Positions 8,284 through 16,494 of a DNA stretch of 24,412 nt are shown piece after piece (the first letter of the stretch is position 1; each line of letters opens with the position of its first letter). The notes beneath the pieces are model-generated. The model was not told where the DNA came from. It ran no database searches and worked only from the letters and a program-made list of their open reading frames with translations. Origin of the DNA: Pusillimonas sp. UBA6240 (GTDB lineage Bacteria; Pseudomonadota; Gammaproteobacteria; Burkholderiales; Burkholderiaceae_B); NCBI GenBank assembly GCA_002441445.1, contig DJWC01000061.1, forward strand, positions 5,662 to 30,073, written 5' to 3'. The position numbers were made by a program, and so were the translations under genes.

Positions 8284-8297
8284 TTTGTATACCAAAT
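8284..8297. promoter_or_regulatory. Predicted autoregulatory operator over the GntR-family gene start
   Basis: TTTGTATACCAAAT is the exact reverse complement of 8086-8099 and carries the same GTATAC core. It ends inside the ATG (8296-8298) of the regulator gene. Binding here would stop transcription into the regulator and probably into the dehydrogenase behind it. This points to autorepression and joint control of both divergent transcripts. Confidence 0.7.
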
Positions 8298-9066
8298 GAA
8301 AAACCAGTCCTCCAATACGCTACCCTCGTTCGCAGCGGCGGCCGATGCCGCGGCGGCCGGTGCCGCGGCGGCTGGCCTGCCCGCCGCCATGGAGATCGTG
8401 GACCGCCGCACCCTGCCCACCGCGATCGCCGACCGCCTGCGCGAGATGATCATCGAAGGGGAACTGGCCGCCGGCACCCGCCTGAACGAGCGCGCGCTGT
8501 GCGATCGCCTGCAGGTCTCGCGCACGCCTTTGCGGGAAGCCTTCCGCTTGCTCGCGGCCGATGGGCTGGTGCAGATGCAGCCCAATCGCGGCGCCAAGGT
8601 GGCCGCGCTGTCGGAAAAAGACATACGCGAAAGCTTCGAAGTCATGGGCGCCCTGGAAGCCCTGTCCGGCGAATTGGCCTGCCAGCGCATCAGCGACCAG
8701 GAAGTCGCCGAAATCCGTGCGCTGACTTTCGAAATGCAGGCCTGCCACGCCCGCCGCGACCTCTCCGCCTACTATCACGTCAACCGCGCCATACACGAGC
8801 GCATCAACGCCGCCGGCCATAACCAGTTGCTCACCCAGGTCTATACCTCGATCAATCTGCGCCTGCAGAACCTGCGCTTCCGCTCCAACCTGAACCACGA
8901 GAAGTGGGACAAGGCGATGCGCGAGCACCTGGACATGGTGGACGCGCTGGCGGCCCGCGACGGCGCGCGGCTAGGCGAGATTATGCGCGCCCATCTGCGC
9001 CGCAAGGGCGAAGCCGTACTCGAAACCCTGAACCTCAGCCCCGCAAAATCCTCCGACGCCGCCTGA
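8296..9066 (+). CDS. GntR-family transcriptional regulator, FadR subfamily (FCD domain)
   Basis: Predicted metabolite-responsive repressor of 256 residues. After an alanine-rich tract (about 13-28), a winged helix-turn-helix runs from about 38 to 105, with the GntR pattern IADRLREMIIEGELAAGTRLNE and then LQVSRTPLREAFRLLAADGLV. Residues 110-240 form the all-helical FCD ligand domain. His167, His211 and His233 stand where this domain often binds a metal ion, so the effector is probably a small carboxylate. Start: ATG 8296 has AAGGA 12 bases upstream. An in-frame ATG at 8272 would add eight residues. The 14-base operator overlaps the chosen start. The dehydrogenase gene follows closely, so the two are likely one transcript. 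The divergent aminotransferase is its probable second target. Confidence 0.92.
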   Translation: MKNQSSNTLPSFAAAADAAAAGAAAAGLPAAMEIVDRRTLPTAIADRLREMIIEGELAAGTRLNERALCDRLQVSRTPLREAFRLLAADGLVQMQPNRGAKVAALSEKDIRESFEVMGALEALSGELACQRISDQEVAEIRALTFEMQACHARRDLSAYYHVNRAIHERINAAGHNQLLTQVYTSINLRLQNLRFRSNLNHEKWDKAMREHLDMVDALAARDGARLGEIMRAHLRRKGEAVLETLNLSPAKSSDAA

Positions 9067-9098
9067 AACCCATGGCGGCATATCCTGGCCCGGACACC

Positions 9099-12000
9099 AT
9101 GAACGCACCCTTACCGCAGCACCAGCATGCCCGTTTCGATACTCAGCGCCTCGAGCTGTCCGCACGCCTGCGGCAGGCGGTCGAGGGGGAAGTCCTGTTC
9201 GATGCGGGCGCGCGCGGCCGCTACGCCACGGACGCCTCCATCTACCAGGTGGATCCGGTCGGCGTGCTGGTGCCCAAGTCGCCGGCCGACGTCACGGCGG
9301 CGCTTGCGCTGTGCCGCGAACTCCAGGTTCCGGTGCTGGCGCGCGGCGGCGGCACTTCCCAGTGCGGCCAGACCGTCGGGGCGGCCCTGGTCATCGACAA
9401 CAGCAAACATTTGAACAAGGTCGTGGATTTCGACCTGGACGCCATGACGGTCACGGTGCAGCCGGGCATAGTCCTGGATCACCTGAATGCCTGGCTGAAG
9501 CCACACGGCGTGTGGTTCCCGGTCGACGTCAGCACCGCCGCGCAATGCACGCTGGGCGGCATGGCGGGCAACAATTCCTGCGGCTCGCGCTCCATCGCCT
9601 ATGGCAATATGGTGCACAATGTGCTGAGCATAGACGCCCTGCTGCTCGATGGCGCGCAGGCCCGTTTCTGTTCCGAACAGTGCATGGACGGCGCGCCGGC
9701 GCGCATACGCGACATCGTCCAGGGCGTGCGCGCGATCGCCGAACGCGAGCGTGAAGAAATCGCCCGGCGCTACCCCGCGGTGCTGCGGCGCGTGGGCGGC
9801 TACAACCTGGACATCTACCACCCGCAAAGCCCTCGCCCCTATACGCAGGATGGCAGCGTCAACCTCGCCCACCTGCTGGTGGGCAGCGAAGGGACGCTCG
9901 CCTATACCCAGCAGCTCACGCTCAAGCTGGCGCCGCTGCCGGCCGCCAAGGCGCTGGGGGTCGTGAACTTCCCGACCTTCTACCAGGCCATGGACATGAC
10001 TCGCCACATCGTGGGGTTGAGCCCTTGCGCGGTGGAGCTGGTGGACCGCACCATGATAGACCTCGCGCGGGACAATCCCGCCTTCCGCCCGGTGATCGAG
10101 AAAGCCCTCATCGGCGAGCCGGAAGCCATTCTGCTCGTCGAATTCGCCGGCGAGGACAAAAGCGAACAGCTCGCGGGCCTGGCGCGGCTGGTGGAATTGA
10201 TGGGCGACCTGGGCCTGCCCGGGTCGGTGGTGCAGATGCCGGACGCCGCGGAGCAGAAGGCCTTGTGGGATGTGCGCAAGGCCGGGCTGAACATCATGAT
10301 GAGCATGCGCGGCGACGGCAAGCCTGTGTCCTTCATCGAAGATTGCGCGGTACCGCTGGAGCATCTGGCCGAATACACGTCCCGCCTGACCGAAGTCTTC
10401 AGCAGGCATGGCACCCGCGGCACGTGGTATGCGCACGCCTCGGTCGGCACCCTGCATGTCAGGCCCATACTGGACATGCGCCGCGACGGCGCCAAGAAGA
10501 TGCGCGCCCTCGCCGAGGAAGCCGCCGCCATGGTGCGCGAATACAAGGGCGCTTTTTCCGGCGAGCACGGCGATGGCCTGGTGCGCAGCGAATGGGTGGA
10601 CTGGCAGTTCGGCCCGCGCCTTTCGGCCAGCTTCCGCGAAGTCAAGCAGCTGTTCGATCCCGACGGCCTGATGAACCCGGGCAAGATAGTGGGCAGCGGC
10701 AAGATGGATGACGCAACGCTGTTCCGCTTCAAGCCCGGCTACCGCGTCATACCGCTCACCCCCGCCCTGGACTGGTCGGCCTGGGATGTGCAGAACGATC
10801 CCGCGGCCGATACCGTCAGCGCACCCGGCATGGGCGGGGACCCGGCCGGCGGCTTGGCCAAGGCCGTGGAGATGTGCAACAACAATGGCCATTGCCGCAA
10901 GTTCGACGCGGGCACCATGTGCCCCAGCTACCGCGTGACCCGCGACGAGCAGCATCTTACGCGCGGCCGCGCCAACACCCTGCGCCTGGCCTTGTCGGGC
11001 CAACTGGGGCCCGACGCGCTGACTTCGGACGAAATGCGGGCCACCATGGATTTATGCGTCAGCTGCAAGGGCTGCAAGCGCGACTGCCCCACGGGCGTGG
11101 ACATGGCTCGGATGAAGATCGAATTCCTTCATCAATGGCAGAAGAAGCGCGGCCTGTCCTTGAAAGACAGGCTGATATCCAGCCTGCCGCGCTGGGCGCC
11201 CTGGGCCGCCCGCCTGCCCTGGCTATTCAATTTGCGCGACACGCTGCCCGGCGCCGCCGCGGCCTCGGAGCGCTTGCTGGGCTTCTCGGCCAAACGCTCG
11301 CTGCCCAAGTGGCGGCGCGACACCTTCCTGCCCTCGGCCCGAAGCGCGGGCCGCGATGCCGCGGATGTCGTGCTGTTCGCCGATACATTCAATAATTACT
11401 TCGAACCCGAAAACGCCAGGGCGGCGCTACAGGTATTGCAGGCGGCCGGCTATACCGTCCACATCGCCCAGCCCCTGCCCGACGATGCCGAGCCCAAACG
11501 GCCCTTGTGCTGCGGGCGCACCTATCTGGCGGCCGGCCTGGTCGACGAAGCCAGGGCCGAAGCCCGCCGCGTCATAGCCGCCCTGCGCCCCCTGGTCGCA
11601 AGAGGCGTCCCGGTCGTCGGCCTCGAACCATCCTGTCTGCTGACCTTGCGCGATGAATTCCTCGTCATGGGGCTGGGCGAGGACGCCCAACGGCTGGCCG
11701 CCAACGCTTATCTGTTCGAGGAATTCCTGGCGAAGGAATTGAAAGCCGGCAAGCTGAACCTGAAGCTCGGGCCCCTGCCGCAGAAAAAAGCCTTGCTGCA
11801 TGGCCATTGCCATCAGAAAGCCTTCGACGCCGTCAAGCCCGTGCAGCAGATACTGGCGCTGATTCCCGGCCTGCAAGTCGAACTCATCGAATCGAGCTGC
11901 TGCGGCATGGCGGGCAGCTTCGGCTACGAAGCGGCGCACTACGACGTGTCCATGCAGATGGCCGAACTGTCGCTGTTGCCGGCCGTGCGCAAGGCGGCGC

Positions 12001-12128
12001 CCGACACGCTGCTGGTTGCGGACGGCACCAGCTGCCGCCACCAGATCGCCGACGGCACGGCGGCTGAAGGCGGCCTGCGGGCGGAACACGTGGCCCGCGT
12101 CCTGCAAAAGGCCTTGCTGCAAAACTGA
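9099..12128 (+). CDS. FAD/4Fe-4S D-2-hydroxyacid dehydrogenase (YdiJ / fused GlcD-GlcF type)
   Basis: Large flavin and iron-sulfur oxidoreductase of 1009 residues, close to the size of E. coli YdiJ, a D-2-hydroxyglutarate dehydrogenase. Domains in order: a PCMH-type FAD-binding domain (about 45-270, with VLARGGGTSQCGQTVG and GNNSCGSRSIAYGNMVHNV); a FAD-oxidase C-terminal domain (to about 560, ending GEHGDGLVRSEW and LMNPGKIVG); and a ferredoxin-like segment. Its cysteines are at 593, 599 and 608, then CVSCKGCKRDCP at 653, 656, 659 and 663. Two cysteine-rich CCG domains follow (LCCGRTY near 804; SSCCGMAGSFGYE with Cys934-935). It oxidises a D-2-hydroxyacid and passes electrons through the clusters, probably to quinone. 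The substrate is open: glycolate, D-lactate, D-2-hydroxyglutarate or other. An ATG at 9072, five bases after the regulator stop, would add nine residues; 9099 fits the usual N-terminus better. Neither has a strong ribosome binding site. Confidence 0.92.
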   Translation: MNAPLPQHQHARFDTQRLELSARLRQAVEGEVLFDAGARGRYATDASIYQVDPVGVLVPKSPADVTAALALCRELQVPVLARGGGTSQCGQTVGAALVIDNSKHLNKVVDFDLDAMTVTVQPGIVLDHLNAWLKPHGVWFPVDVSTAAQCTLGGMAGNNSCGSRSIAYGNMVHNVLSIDALLLDGAQARFCSEQCMDGAPARIRDIVQGVRAIAEREREEIARRYPAVLRRVGGYNLDIYHPQSPRPYTQDGSVNLAHLLVGSEGTLAYTQQLTLKLAPLPAAKALGVVNFPTFYQAMDMTRHIVGLSPCAVELVDRTMIDLARDNPAFRPVIEKALIGEPEAILLVEFAGEDKSEQLAGLARLVELMGDLGLPGSVVQMPDAAEQKALWDVRKAGLNIMMSMRGDGKPVSFIEDCAVPLEHLAEYTSRLTEVFSRHGTRGTWYAHASVGTLHVRPILDMRRDGAKKMRALAEEAAAMVREYKGAFSGEHGDGLVRSEWVDWQFGPRLSASFREVKQLFDPDGLMNPGKIVGSGKMDDATLFRFKPGYRVIPLTPALDWSAWDVQNDPAADTVSAPGMGGDPAGGLAKAVEMCNNNGHCRKFDAGTMCPSYRVTRDEQHLTRGRANTLRLALSGQLGPDALTSDEMRATMDLCVSCKGCKRDCPTGVDMARMKIEFLHQWQKKRGLSLKDRLISSLPRWAPWAARLPWLFNLRDTLPGAAAASERLLGFSAKRSLPKWRRDTFLPSARSAGRDAADVVLFADTFNNYFEPENARAALQVLQAAGYTVHIAQPLPDDAEPKRPLCCGRTYLAAGLVDEARAEARRVIAALRPLVARGVPVVGLEPSCLLTLRDEFLVMGLGEDAQRLAANAYLFEEFLAKELKAGKLNLKLGPLPQKKALLHGHCHQKAFDAVKPVQQILALIPGLQVELIESSCCGMAGSFGYEAAHYDVSMQMAELSLLPAVRKAAPDTLLVADGTSCRHQIADGTAAEGGLRAEHVARVLQKALLQN

Positions 12129-12209
12129 CCGCCGAGCCGACTCAACCCGCCTGTGGCGTGCCGTCGACGCGGCCGGGAGGTCAAGCGGCCGCCCGCCGGC
12201 CGGGCCGGT

Positions 12210-12229
12210 GGCCTGGTTTATTCCAGGCC
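12210..12229. terminator. Hairpin between convergent genes (possible bidirectional terminator)
   Basis: GGCCTGG and CCAGGCC form a perfect seven-base stem around the loop TTTATT. The hairpin lies where the dehydrogenase and the M20 peptidase converge, and the peptidase stop codon (12220-12218) falls in the loop. A second, GC-rich hairpin (12193-12211, with one G-U pair) overlaps its left arm. No proper T tract follows on either strand, so termination is uncertain. Confidence 0.35.
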
Positions 12230-13387
12230 TTGCAGCGTCGCCAGCCAGAATCGCCGGCGCGGCTCCAGGGTGGACAGCAGGATATGCTCGTAAAGGGTGT
12301 GCGCGCCGTCCCCGTCGGCGCCCAGACCGTCCAGCGTGGGCAGGCCCAGCGCCGCGGTGAAATTGGCGTCGCTGGCCCCGCCTGTCATGGGCGCTTCGTC
12401 CAGAACCAGGCCGACGCCGGCCGCGTAAGCCTGGCAGCGGCGCAGCAGCTCCACCGTGGCGTCCGTGCGCGGCATCGGCGGCCGGTTGAGCTGGAAATCC
12501 ACCTCCAGCGTCACATCGGGCACTCGCGCCCGCAAAGCGTTCACCTTGGCGCGCAGCTCTTCCGCGGCCTGCGGATCGGGCAGACGGAAATCCGCCGTCA
12601 ACTGGCTGTGCTCCGGCACCACGTTGACGGTAGTGCCCCCCTGCACCACGCCCACGCTGACTGTAATGCCGCGCGCATAGTCCGTCATGGCCTGCAAGGC
12701 CAGGATCTGATGCGCGATTTCTTCAATGGCGTTGCGGCCTTTCTGATGCTGCATGCCCGCATGCGACGGCCGGCCATGCGCCTTCACCGTAATGAAGCCG
12801 GTGCCTTTGCGCGCCGTCACGCAGCGCCCTCCTTCGGTCCGGGCCGGTTCGCACACCAGGGCGTAGCGCGAACGGCGCGCGAAGTCTTCGATGCGCCGGC
12901 GCGAACGATGACTGCCGGTCTCTTCGTCCGGCAGGATCACCAGATCCACCGGCAGCGCGGTGCCGCCCTGGGCTTGCGCCTGGGCCAGCGCCGACAAGGC
13001 CAGGCAGATGCCCGCCTTCATATCGTATGCGCCCGGCCCGTACAGCTTGTCGCCTTCGATGCGCAAAGGGTTCTTTTCCAGCGTGCCGATGGGATGCACG
13101 GTATCGTAATGGCCCAGCACGAGCAGGCCCGGGCGCGCGTCGCCATCGCGCCGGTTATGGATATGCACGAGCGGCGAACCCTCCGTGGACAGCGGCTGCG
13201 CCTGGGCATGCAGGCCCAGTTGCCGCGCATCGTGCGCAATCATCCGGGCCATGCCATGCAAGGCTTCTTCGCTGTGCGACGGCGACTCGAAGCGCACCCA
13301 GCGTTCGATCATGGGCAGCAATTGCCCGCTGAAATCTTGCGGGGCGGCGGTGGAAGAGTTCTGCGTGATGCTTGCGGATGAGGTCAT
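12218..13387 (-). CDS. M20-family zinc carboxypeptidase (glutamate carboxypeptidase / CPG2-like)
   Basis: Predicted two-zinc metallopeptidase of 389 residues that removes a C-terminal residue, as carboxypeptidase G2 does with glutamate from folates and N-acyl glutamates. Metal ligands and catalytic residues are all in place: His93 with Asp95 (LGHYDTVHP), bridging Asp122 (GPGAYDMKAG), catalytic Glu155 and zinc ligand Glu156 (LPDEETGS), Glu180 (VCEPART) and His363 (GDGAHTLYE). The lid/dimerisation domain holds GRPSHAG (His209). There is no signal peptide, unlike secreted CPG2, so it should act on imported material in the cytoplasm. It is the last gene of the peptide-transporter operon, 24 bases after the second ATPase gene, with only a weak ribosome binding site. 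The exact substrate (dipeptide, acyl-amino acid or pteroylglutamate) is not visible. Confidence 0.92.
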   Translation of the reverse strand: MTSSASITQNSSTAAPQDFSGQLLPMIERWVRFESPSHSEEALHGMARMIAHDARQLGLHAQAQPLSTEGSPLVHIHNRRDGDARPGLLVLGHYDTVHPIGTLEKNPLRIEGDKLYGPGAYDMKAGICLALSALAQAQAQGGTALPVDLVILPDEETGSHRSRRRIEDFARRSRYALVCEPARTEGGRCVTARKGTGFITVKAHGRPSHAGMQHQKGRNAIEEIAHQILALQAMTDYARGITVSVGVVQGGTTVNVVPEHSQLTADFRLPDPQAAEELRAKVNALRARVPDVTLEVDFQLNRPPMPRTDATVELLRRCQAYAAGVGLVLDEAPMTGGASDANFTAALGLPTLDGLGADGDGAHTLYEHILLSTLEPRRRFWLATLQGLE

Positions 13388-13411
13388 GGCCTGTGTCTTT
13401 GATGATCGAAG

Positions 13412-14467
13412 TTAGCTTTGATGAAGATGGCAAGCCGCCTCGTGACCCGGGGCGATCCGGCGCAGTTCGGGCGTCTGCCGGCGGCAGATGTCCATGGCAT
13501 GCGGGCAGCGCGGGTGGAACGTGCAGCCCGGCGGCGGGGCGAGAGGCGAAGGAATCTCGCCCTTGATGGGGATGAAGGCCCGCTTGCGGCGCTGCACATG
13601 GGGCATTTCGGCCAGCAGAGCCTGCGTATAGGGATGCGCCGCATGCTCGTAGATTTGGCGCGTCGGGGCGATCTCGACCACTTTGCCCAGATACATGATG
13701 GCCACCCTGTCCGAGATGTGCCGCACGACGCCCAGGTCGTGGCTGATGAACAGATAAGTAAAGCCGTGGCGGTCACGCAAGTCCATGAACAGATTGATGA
13801 CCTGGGCCTGTATGGATACATCCAGCGCGGCGACCGGTTCGTCGCAGACGAGAAACCTGGGCTGCACCAAGAGCGCCCGGGCGATGCCGATGCGCTGGCG
13901 CTGCCCGCCGGAGATCTGGTGCGGCAGGCGCTTGCCGTATTCGGGATCCAGGCCGACCTCGCGCAATGCGTGCTCGACGCGGGACGAAATTTGCGCGCGC
14001 GGCGCCAGCTGGTGCACGCGCAGCGCCTCCGCCAGGATTTGCTGCACTTTCTGCTTGGGGTTCAGCGAGGCCTGCGGATCCTGGAAGATCATCTGTACGC
14101 CCAGGGTATAGTCGCGCAGCTGCGAACCGCGCAAGCCCGCCGTGTCTTGCCCATTGAACAGCACATTGCCCCGCGTGGGCTTGATGAGCCCGGCGACCAT
14201 GCGGCCCAGCGTGGATTTTCCGCAACCCGATTCGCCCACCAGGCCCACCACCTCGCCGCGCTCGATGTCCAGATCCACGCCATTGACGGCATGCACGGTG
14301 GCGGGCGCCGCTGGCCGGCCTGCCAGGCTGAGCAGGCGCTGGGCCAGGTCCGGCTTGCTGCTGAAATGCTTGGTCAGGCCTTTCAGCGTAATCACCGCCG
14401 GCGCCGCCGATGCCGCTCCGGACCGCTGGCCCGCGTCCGGTGTTTCCGTATGCGGCCGGGCGCTCAT
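13412..14467 (-). CDS. Dipeptide/oligopeptide ABC transporter ATP-binding protein (DppF/OppF-like)
   Basis: Second ATPase subunit of the importer, 351 residues. It has Walker A GESGCGKS (78-85), Q-loop Gln129 in MIFQDPQASLNP, signature ISGGQRQRIGIARAL (from 185), Walker B FLVCDEP with Asp209 and Glu210, and switch His243. The insertion with STLGRM, the ASLNPK motif and the C-terminal peptide-transporter extension with CTFHPRCPHAMDIC place it in the DppF/OppF branch. The C-terminal cysteines belong to the Oligo_HPY region, where some homologues bind an iron-sulfur cluster. The start is ATG 14467, overlapping the stop of the other ATPase gene by four bases (ATGA). The frame is open further upstream but homology is not. 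It pairs with the DppD-like subunit to power the two permeases. Confidence 0.95.
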   Translation of the reverse strand: MSARPHTETPDAGQRSGAASAAPAVITLKGLTKHFSSKPDLAQRLLSLAGRPAAPATVHAVNGVDLDIERGEVVGLVGESGCGKSTLGRMVAGLIKPTRGNVLFNGQDTAGLRGSQLRDYTLGVQMIFQDPQASLNPKQKVQQILAEALRVHQLAPRAQISSRVEHALREVGLDPEYGKRLPHQISGGQRQRIGIARALLVQPRFLVCDEPVAALDVSIQAQVINLFMDLRDRHGFTYLFISHDLGVVRHISDRVAIMYLGKVVEIAPTRQIYEHAAHPYTQALLAEMPHVQRRKRAFIPIKGEIPSPLAPPPGCTFHPRCPHAMDICRRQTPELRRIAPGHEAACHLHQS

Positions 14468-15450
14468 GCCGCTTCCTCCAGAAGGGGAAAATGGCAGCGG
14501 AACTGGCGCTCGCCCCGCTGCGTGATATCGGGCGCAAGACGTCCGCAAGCATCCGCCCGCCGCGGGCAACGCGGCCGGAAGGGACAGCCGGTTTCACGGC
14601 CTGTCAGCGTCGGCGCCATGCCGTCGATCTGCGACAGCCGGCTGCCCGCCGCGGCCTGGCCGGGCATGGAGTCGAGCAGCCCTTTGGTGTAAGGGTGTAT
14701 GGGATGAGACAACACCTCTTCCACGGAGCCGTATTCGACGATGCGCCCCGCATACATTACGGCGACCTTGTCGGCCAGTTCGGCGATCACGCCCAGATCG
14801 TGCGTAATCCAGATCAGCGCCGTGTTCTGCTCGGCGCACAGCTTCTGCATCTCGAACAATATCTGCGCCTGTATGGTCACATCCAGCGCCGTCGTGGGTT
14901 CGTCCGCGATGATCAGGTCGGGATTGTTCAGCATGGCGATGGCGATGGCCACCCGCTGGCGCATGCCGCCCGAAAACTCATGGGGGTAGTTGTCCAGCCG
15001 GCTTTGAGGCGAGGGTATGCCCACTTGCGCCAGCGCCTGCACGCAGCGCTCGCGTATCTCGGCGCGGCCGGCGGCAGGGTGGTGGGTATAGATGGCTTCG
15101 GCCATCTGTTCGCCCACTTTGAGCACCGGGTTGAGCGTCATCAGCGGATCCTGGAAGATCATGGCGATACGGTTGCCCCGCAGCGTGCGCAGCCTGGCCT
15201 CGTCCAGTCCGCGCAGATCCATGCCGTCAAAAAGCACCGAGCCGCCGACGACTTCCCCCGGCGGATCGATCAGGCCCAGCAAGGAAAAACCGGTCACCGA
15301 CTTGCCGGAGCCCGATTCACCGACCAGGCCCAGGATTTCGCCGCGCCCGACCGTCAGGTCGACGCCGTCGACCGCCAGCCATGCCCCGGCCTCCGTATGG
15401 AAGGCCGTCTGCAGGCCCCGCACATCCAGCAATACAGATGATCGATCCAT
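14464..15450 (-). CDS. Dipeptide/oligopeptide ABC transporter ATP-binding protein (DppD/OppD-like)
   Basis: First ATPase subunit, 328 residues. Visible motifs are Walker A GESGSGKS (44-51), Q-loop Gln100 (MIFQDPLMTLNP), signature FSGGMRQRVAIAIAM (from 159), Walker B LIIADEPTTALD (179-190) and switch His217 (WITHDLGVI). The SVTGFSLLGL sequence after Walker A and the MTLNPV motif mark the DppD/OppD side of the heterodimer. The C-terminal extension has CPFRPRCPRRADAC, the cysteine-rich motif of peptide importers. Its ATG shares one base with the stop of the upstream permease gene (TAATG), and its own stop overlaps the start of the DppF-like gene. The ATPase and permease genes are therefore tightly coupled. 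Confidence 0.95.
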   Translation of the reverse strand: MDRSSVLLDVRGLQTAFHTEAGAWLAVDGVDLTVGRGEILGLVGESGSGKSVTGFSLLGLIDPPGEVVGGSVLFDGMDLRGLDEARLRTLRGNRIAMIFQDPLMTLNPVLKVGEQMAEAIYTHHPAAGRAEIRERCVQALAQVGIPSPQSRLDNYPHEFSGGMRQRVAIAIAMLNNPDLIIADEPTTALDVTIQAQILFEMQKLCAEQNTALIWITHDLGVIAELADKVAVMYAGRIVEYGSVEEVLSHPIHPYTKGLLDSMPGQAAAGSRLSQIDGMAPTLTGRETGCPFRPRCPRRADACGRLAPDITQRGERQFRCHFPLLEEAA

Positions 15451-16493
15451 TAGCGCCTCGGGTCCAGACTATCGCGCAGGCGATCGCCGGCGATATTGAT
15501 GCAAAGAATGAGCAGAAGCAGCGCCACGCCCGGGAAAATGCTGATCCAGTAATCGCCCGACAGCAGATATTCAAAGCCGCTGGCGATCAGCAGGCCCAGA
15601 GACGGCTCGGTGACCGGCACCCCCACGCCCAGGAAGGACAATGTCGCTTCCAGCGTGATGGCCGTGGCGATCTGTATGGTCGCGAACACCATCACCGGCC
15701 CGATGCAATTGGGCATGAGATGCACCAGCATGATGCGCCAGGCCGGAAAGCCCAGGTTATGCGCGGCTTCGATGTATTCCTTGCGGCGCTCCTGCAAGGC
15801 GCGGCCGCGCATGATGCGGGCATAGTGCGCCCATTGCACCACGACCAGGGCAATGATGACCTTGTCTATGCCGCGCCCGACCACTGCGAGCAATACCAGC
15901 GCCACCAGTATGGTGGGAAATCCCAGGATGAAGTCCACCGCCCGCATCACCACGGTATCGATCCAGCCGCCCCGATATGCCGCGAGCAAGCCCAGGGTCA
16001 CGCCGATGGCCACCGAGATCAGCACGGCGCACAGCCCGACGAACAGGCTGATGCGCAGGCCGTAAAGAATGGCGCTGAGCATGTCACGCCCTTGCGCATC
16101 GGTTCCCAGCCAATAGGTGATGGTTTCATCGAAATTGGCGGATCCCGGAGGCAGGCGGCCGTCCATGATGTCCAGCGCCAGCAGGTCGTAGGGATTTTGC
16201 GGCGCGAAGAATGGCGCCGCCACGATCAGCAGAATGAGCAGGCCCAGCGCCAGCAGCGACTTTTTCGCCGATGGGCGCGAACGCAGCTTGCGCAGGATTA
16301 TCGCGCGCGCGGGCGTCGTGCGCAGCGGTTCGACGTGGGGCACGCGATTCACAGGCGCCGTGGCGACGGCCGCCGTGTCGACAGCCGCCGCACCGGATGC
16401 CGGCTGCTGCTGCGGGACCGGCGGCGCGGCTTGCCCGGACGCCACAACGCTACGGCGCCCGACGCATTTAAAGATCGAAGGCAAAGTAAACAT
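15450..16493 (-). CDS. Dipeptide/oligopeptide ABC transporter permease (DppC/OppC-like)
   Basis: Inner-membrane permease of 347 residues. After a long N-terminal tail comes the first membrane helix (about 79-97, SLLALGLLILLIVAAPFFA). It is followed by the OppC-type loop YWLGTDAQGRDMLSAILYG and further helices. The EAA-type cytoplasmic loop, which docks to the ATPases, reads EYIEAAHNLGFPAWRIMLVHLMPN. The tail, rich in Ala, Pro and Gln before the first helix, is longer than in most DppC proteins. I chose ATG 16493, which comes one base after the stop of the upstream permease gene and has a GAGG 12 bases before it. A GTG at 16502 would overlap that gene and leave the GAGG too close. It forms the channel with the DppB-like subunit. 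Confidence 0.94.
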   Translation of the reverse strand: MFTLPSIFKCVGRRSVVASGQAAPPVPQQQPASGAAAVDTAAVATAPVNRVPHVEPLRTTPARAIILRKLRSRPSAKKSLLALGLLILLIVAAPFFAPQNPYDLLALDIMDGRLPPGSANFDETITYWLGTDAQGRDMLSAILYGLRISLFVGLCAVLISVAIGVTLGLLAAYRGGWIDTVVMRAVDFILGFPTILVALVLLAVVGRGIDKVIIALVVVQWAHYARIMRGRALQERRKEYIEAAHNLGFPAWRIMLVHLMPNCIGPVMVFATIQIATAITLEATLSFLGVGVPVTEPSLGLLIASGFEYLLSGDYWISIFPGVALLLLILCINIAGDRLRDSLDPRR

Positions 16494-16494
16494 A

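Noticed and set aside
9111..11003. A 630-codon open frame on the minus strand opposite the dehydrogenase gene
   Set aside because: It is antisense to a gene with clear flavin-domain motifs, has no recognisable domain, and arises from GC-rich codon bias. The same holds for the long antisense frames at 3625-5031 and 17621-19156.
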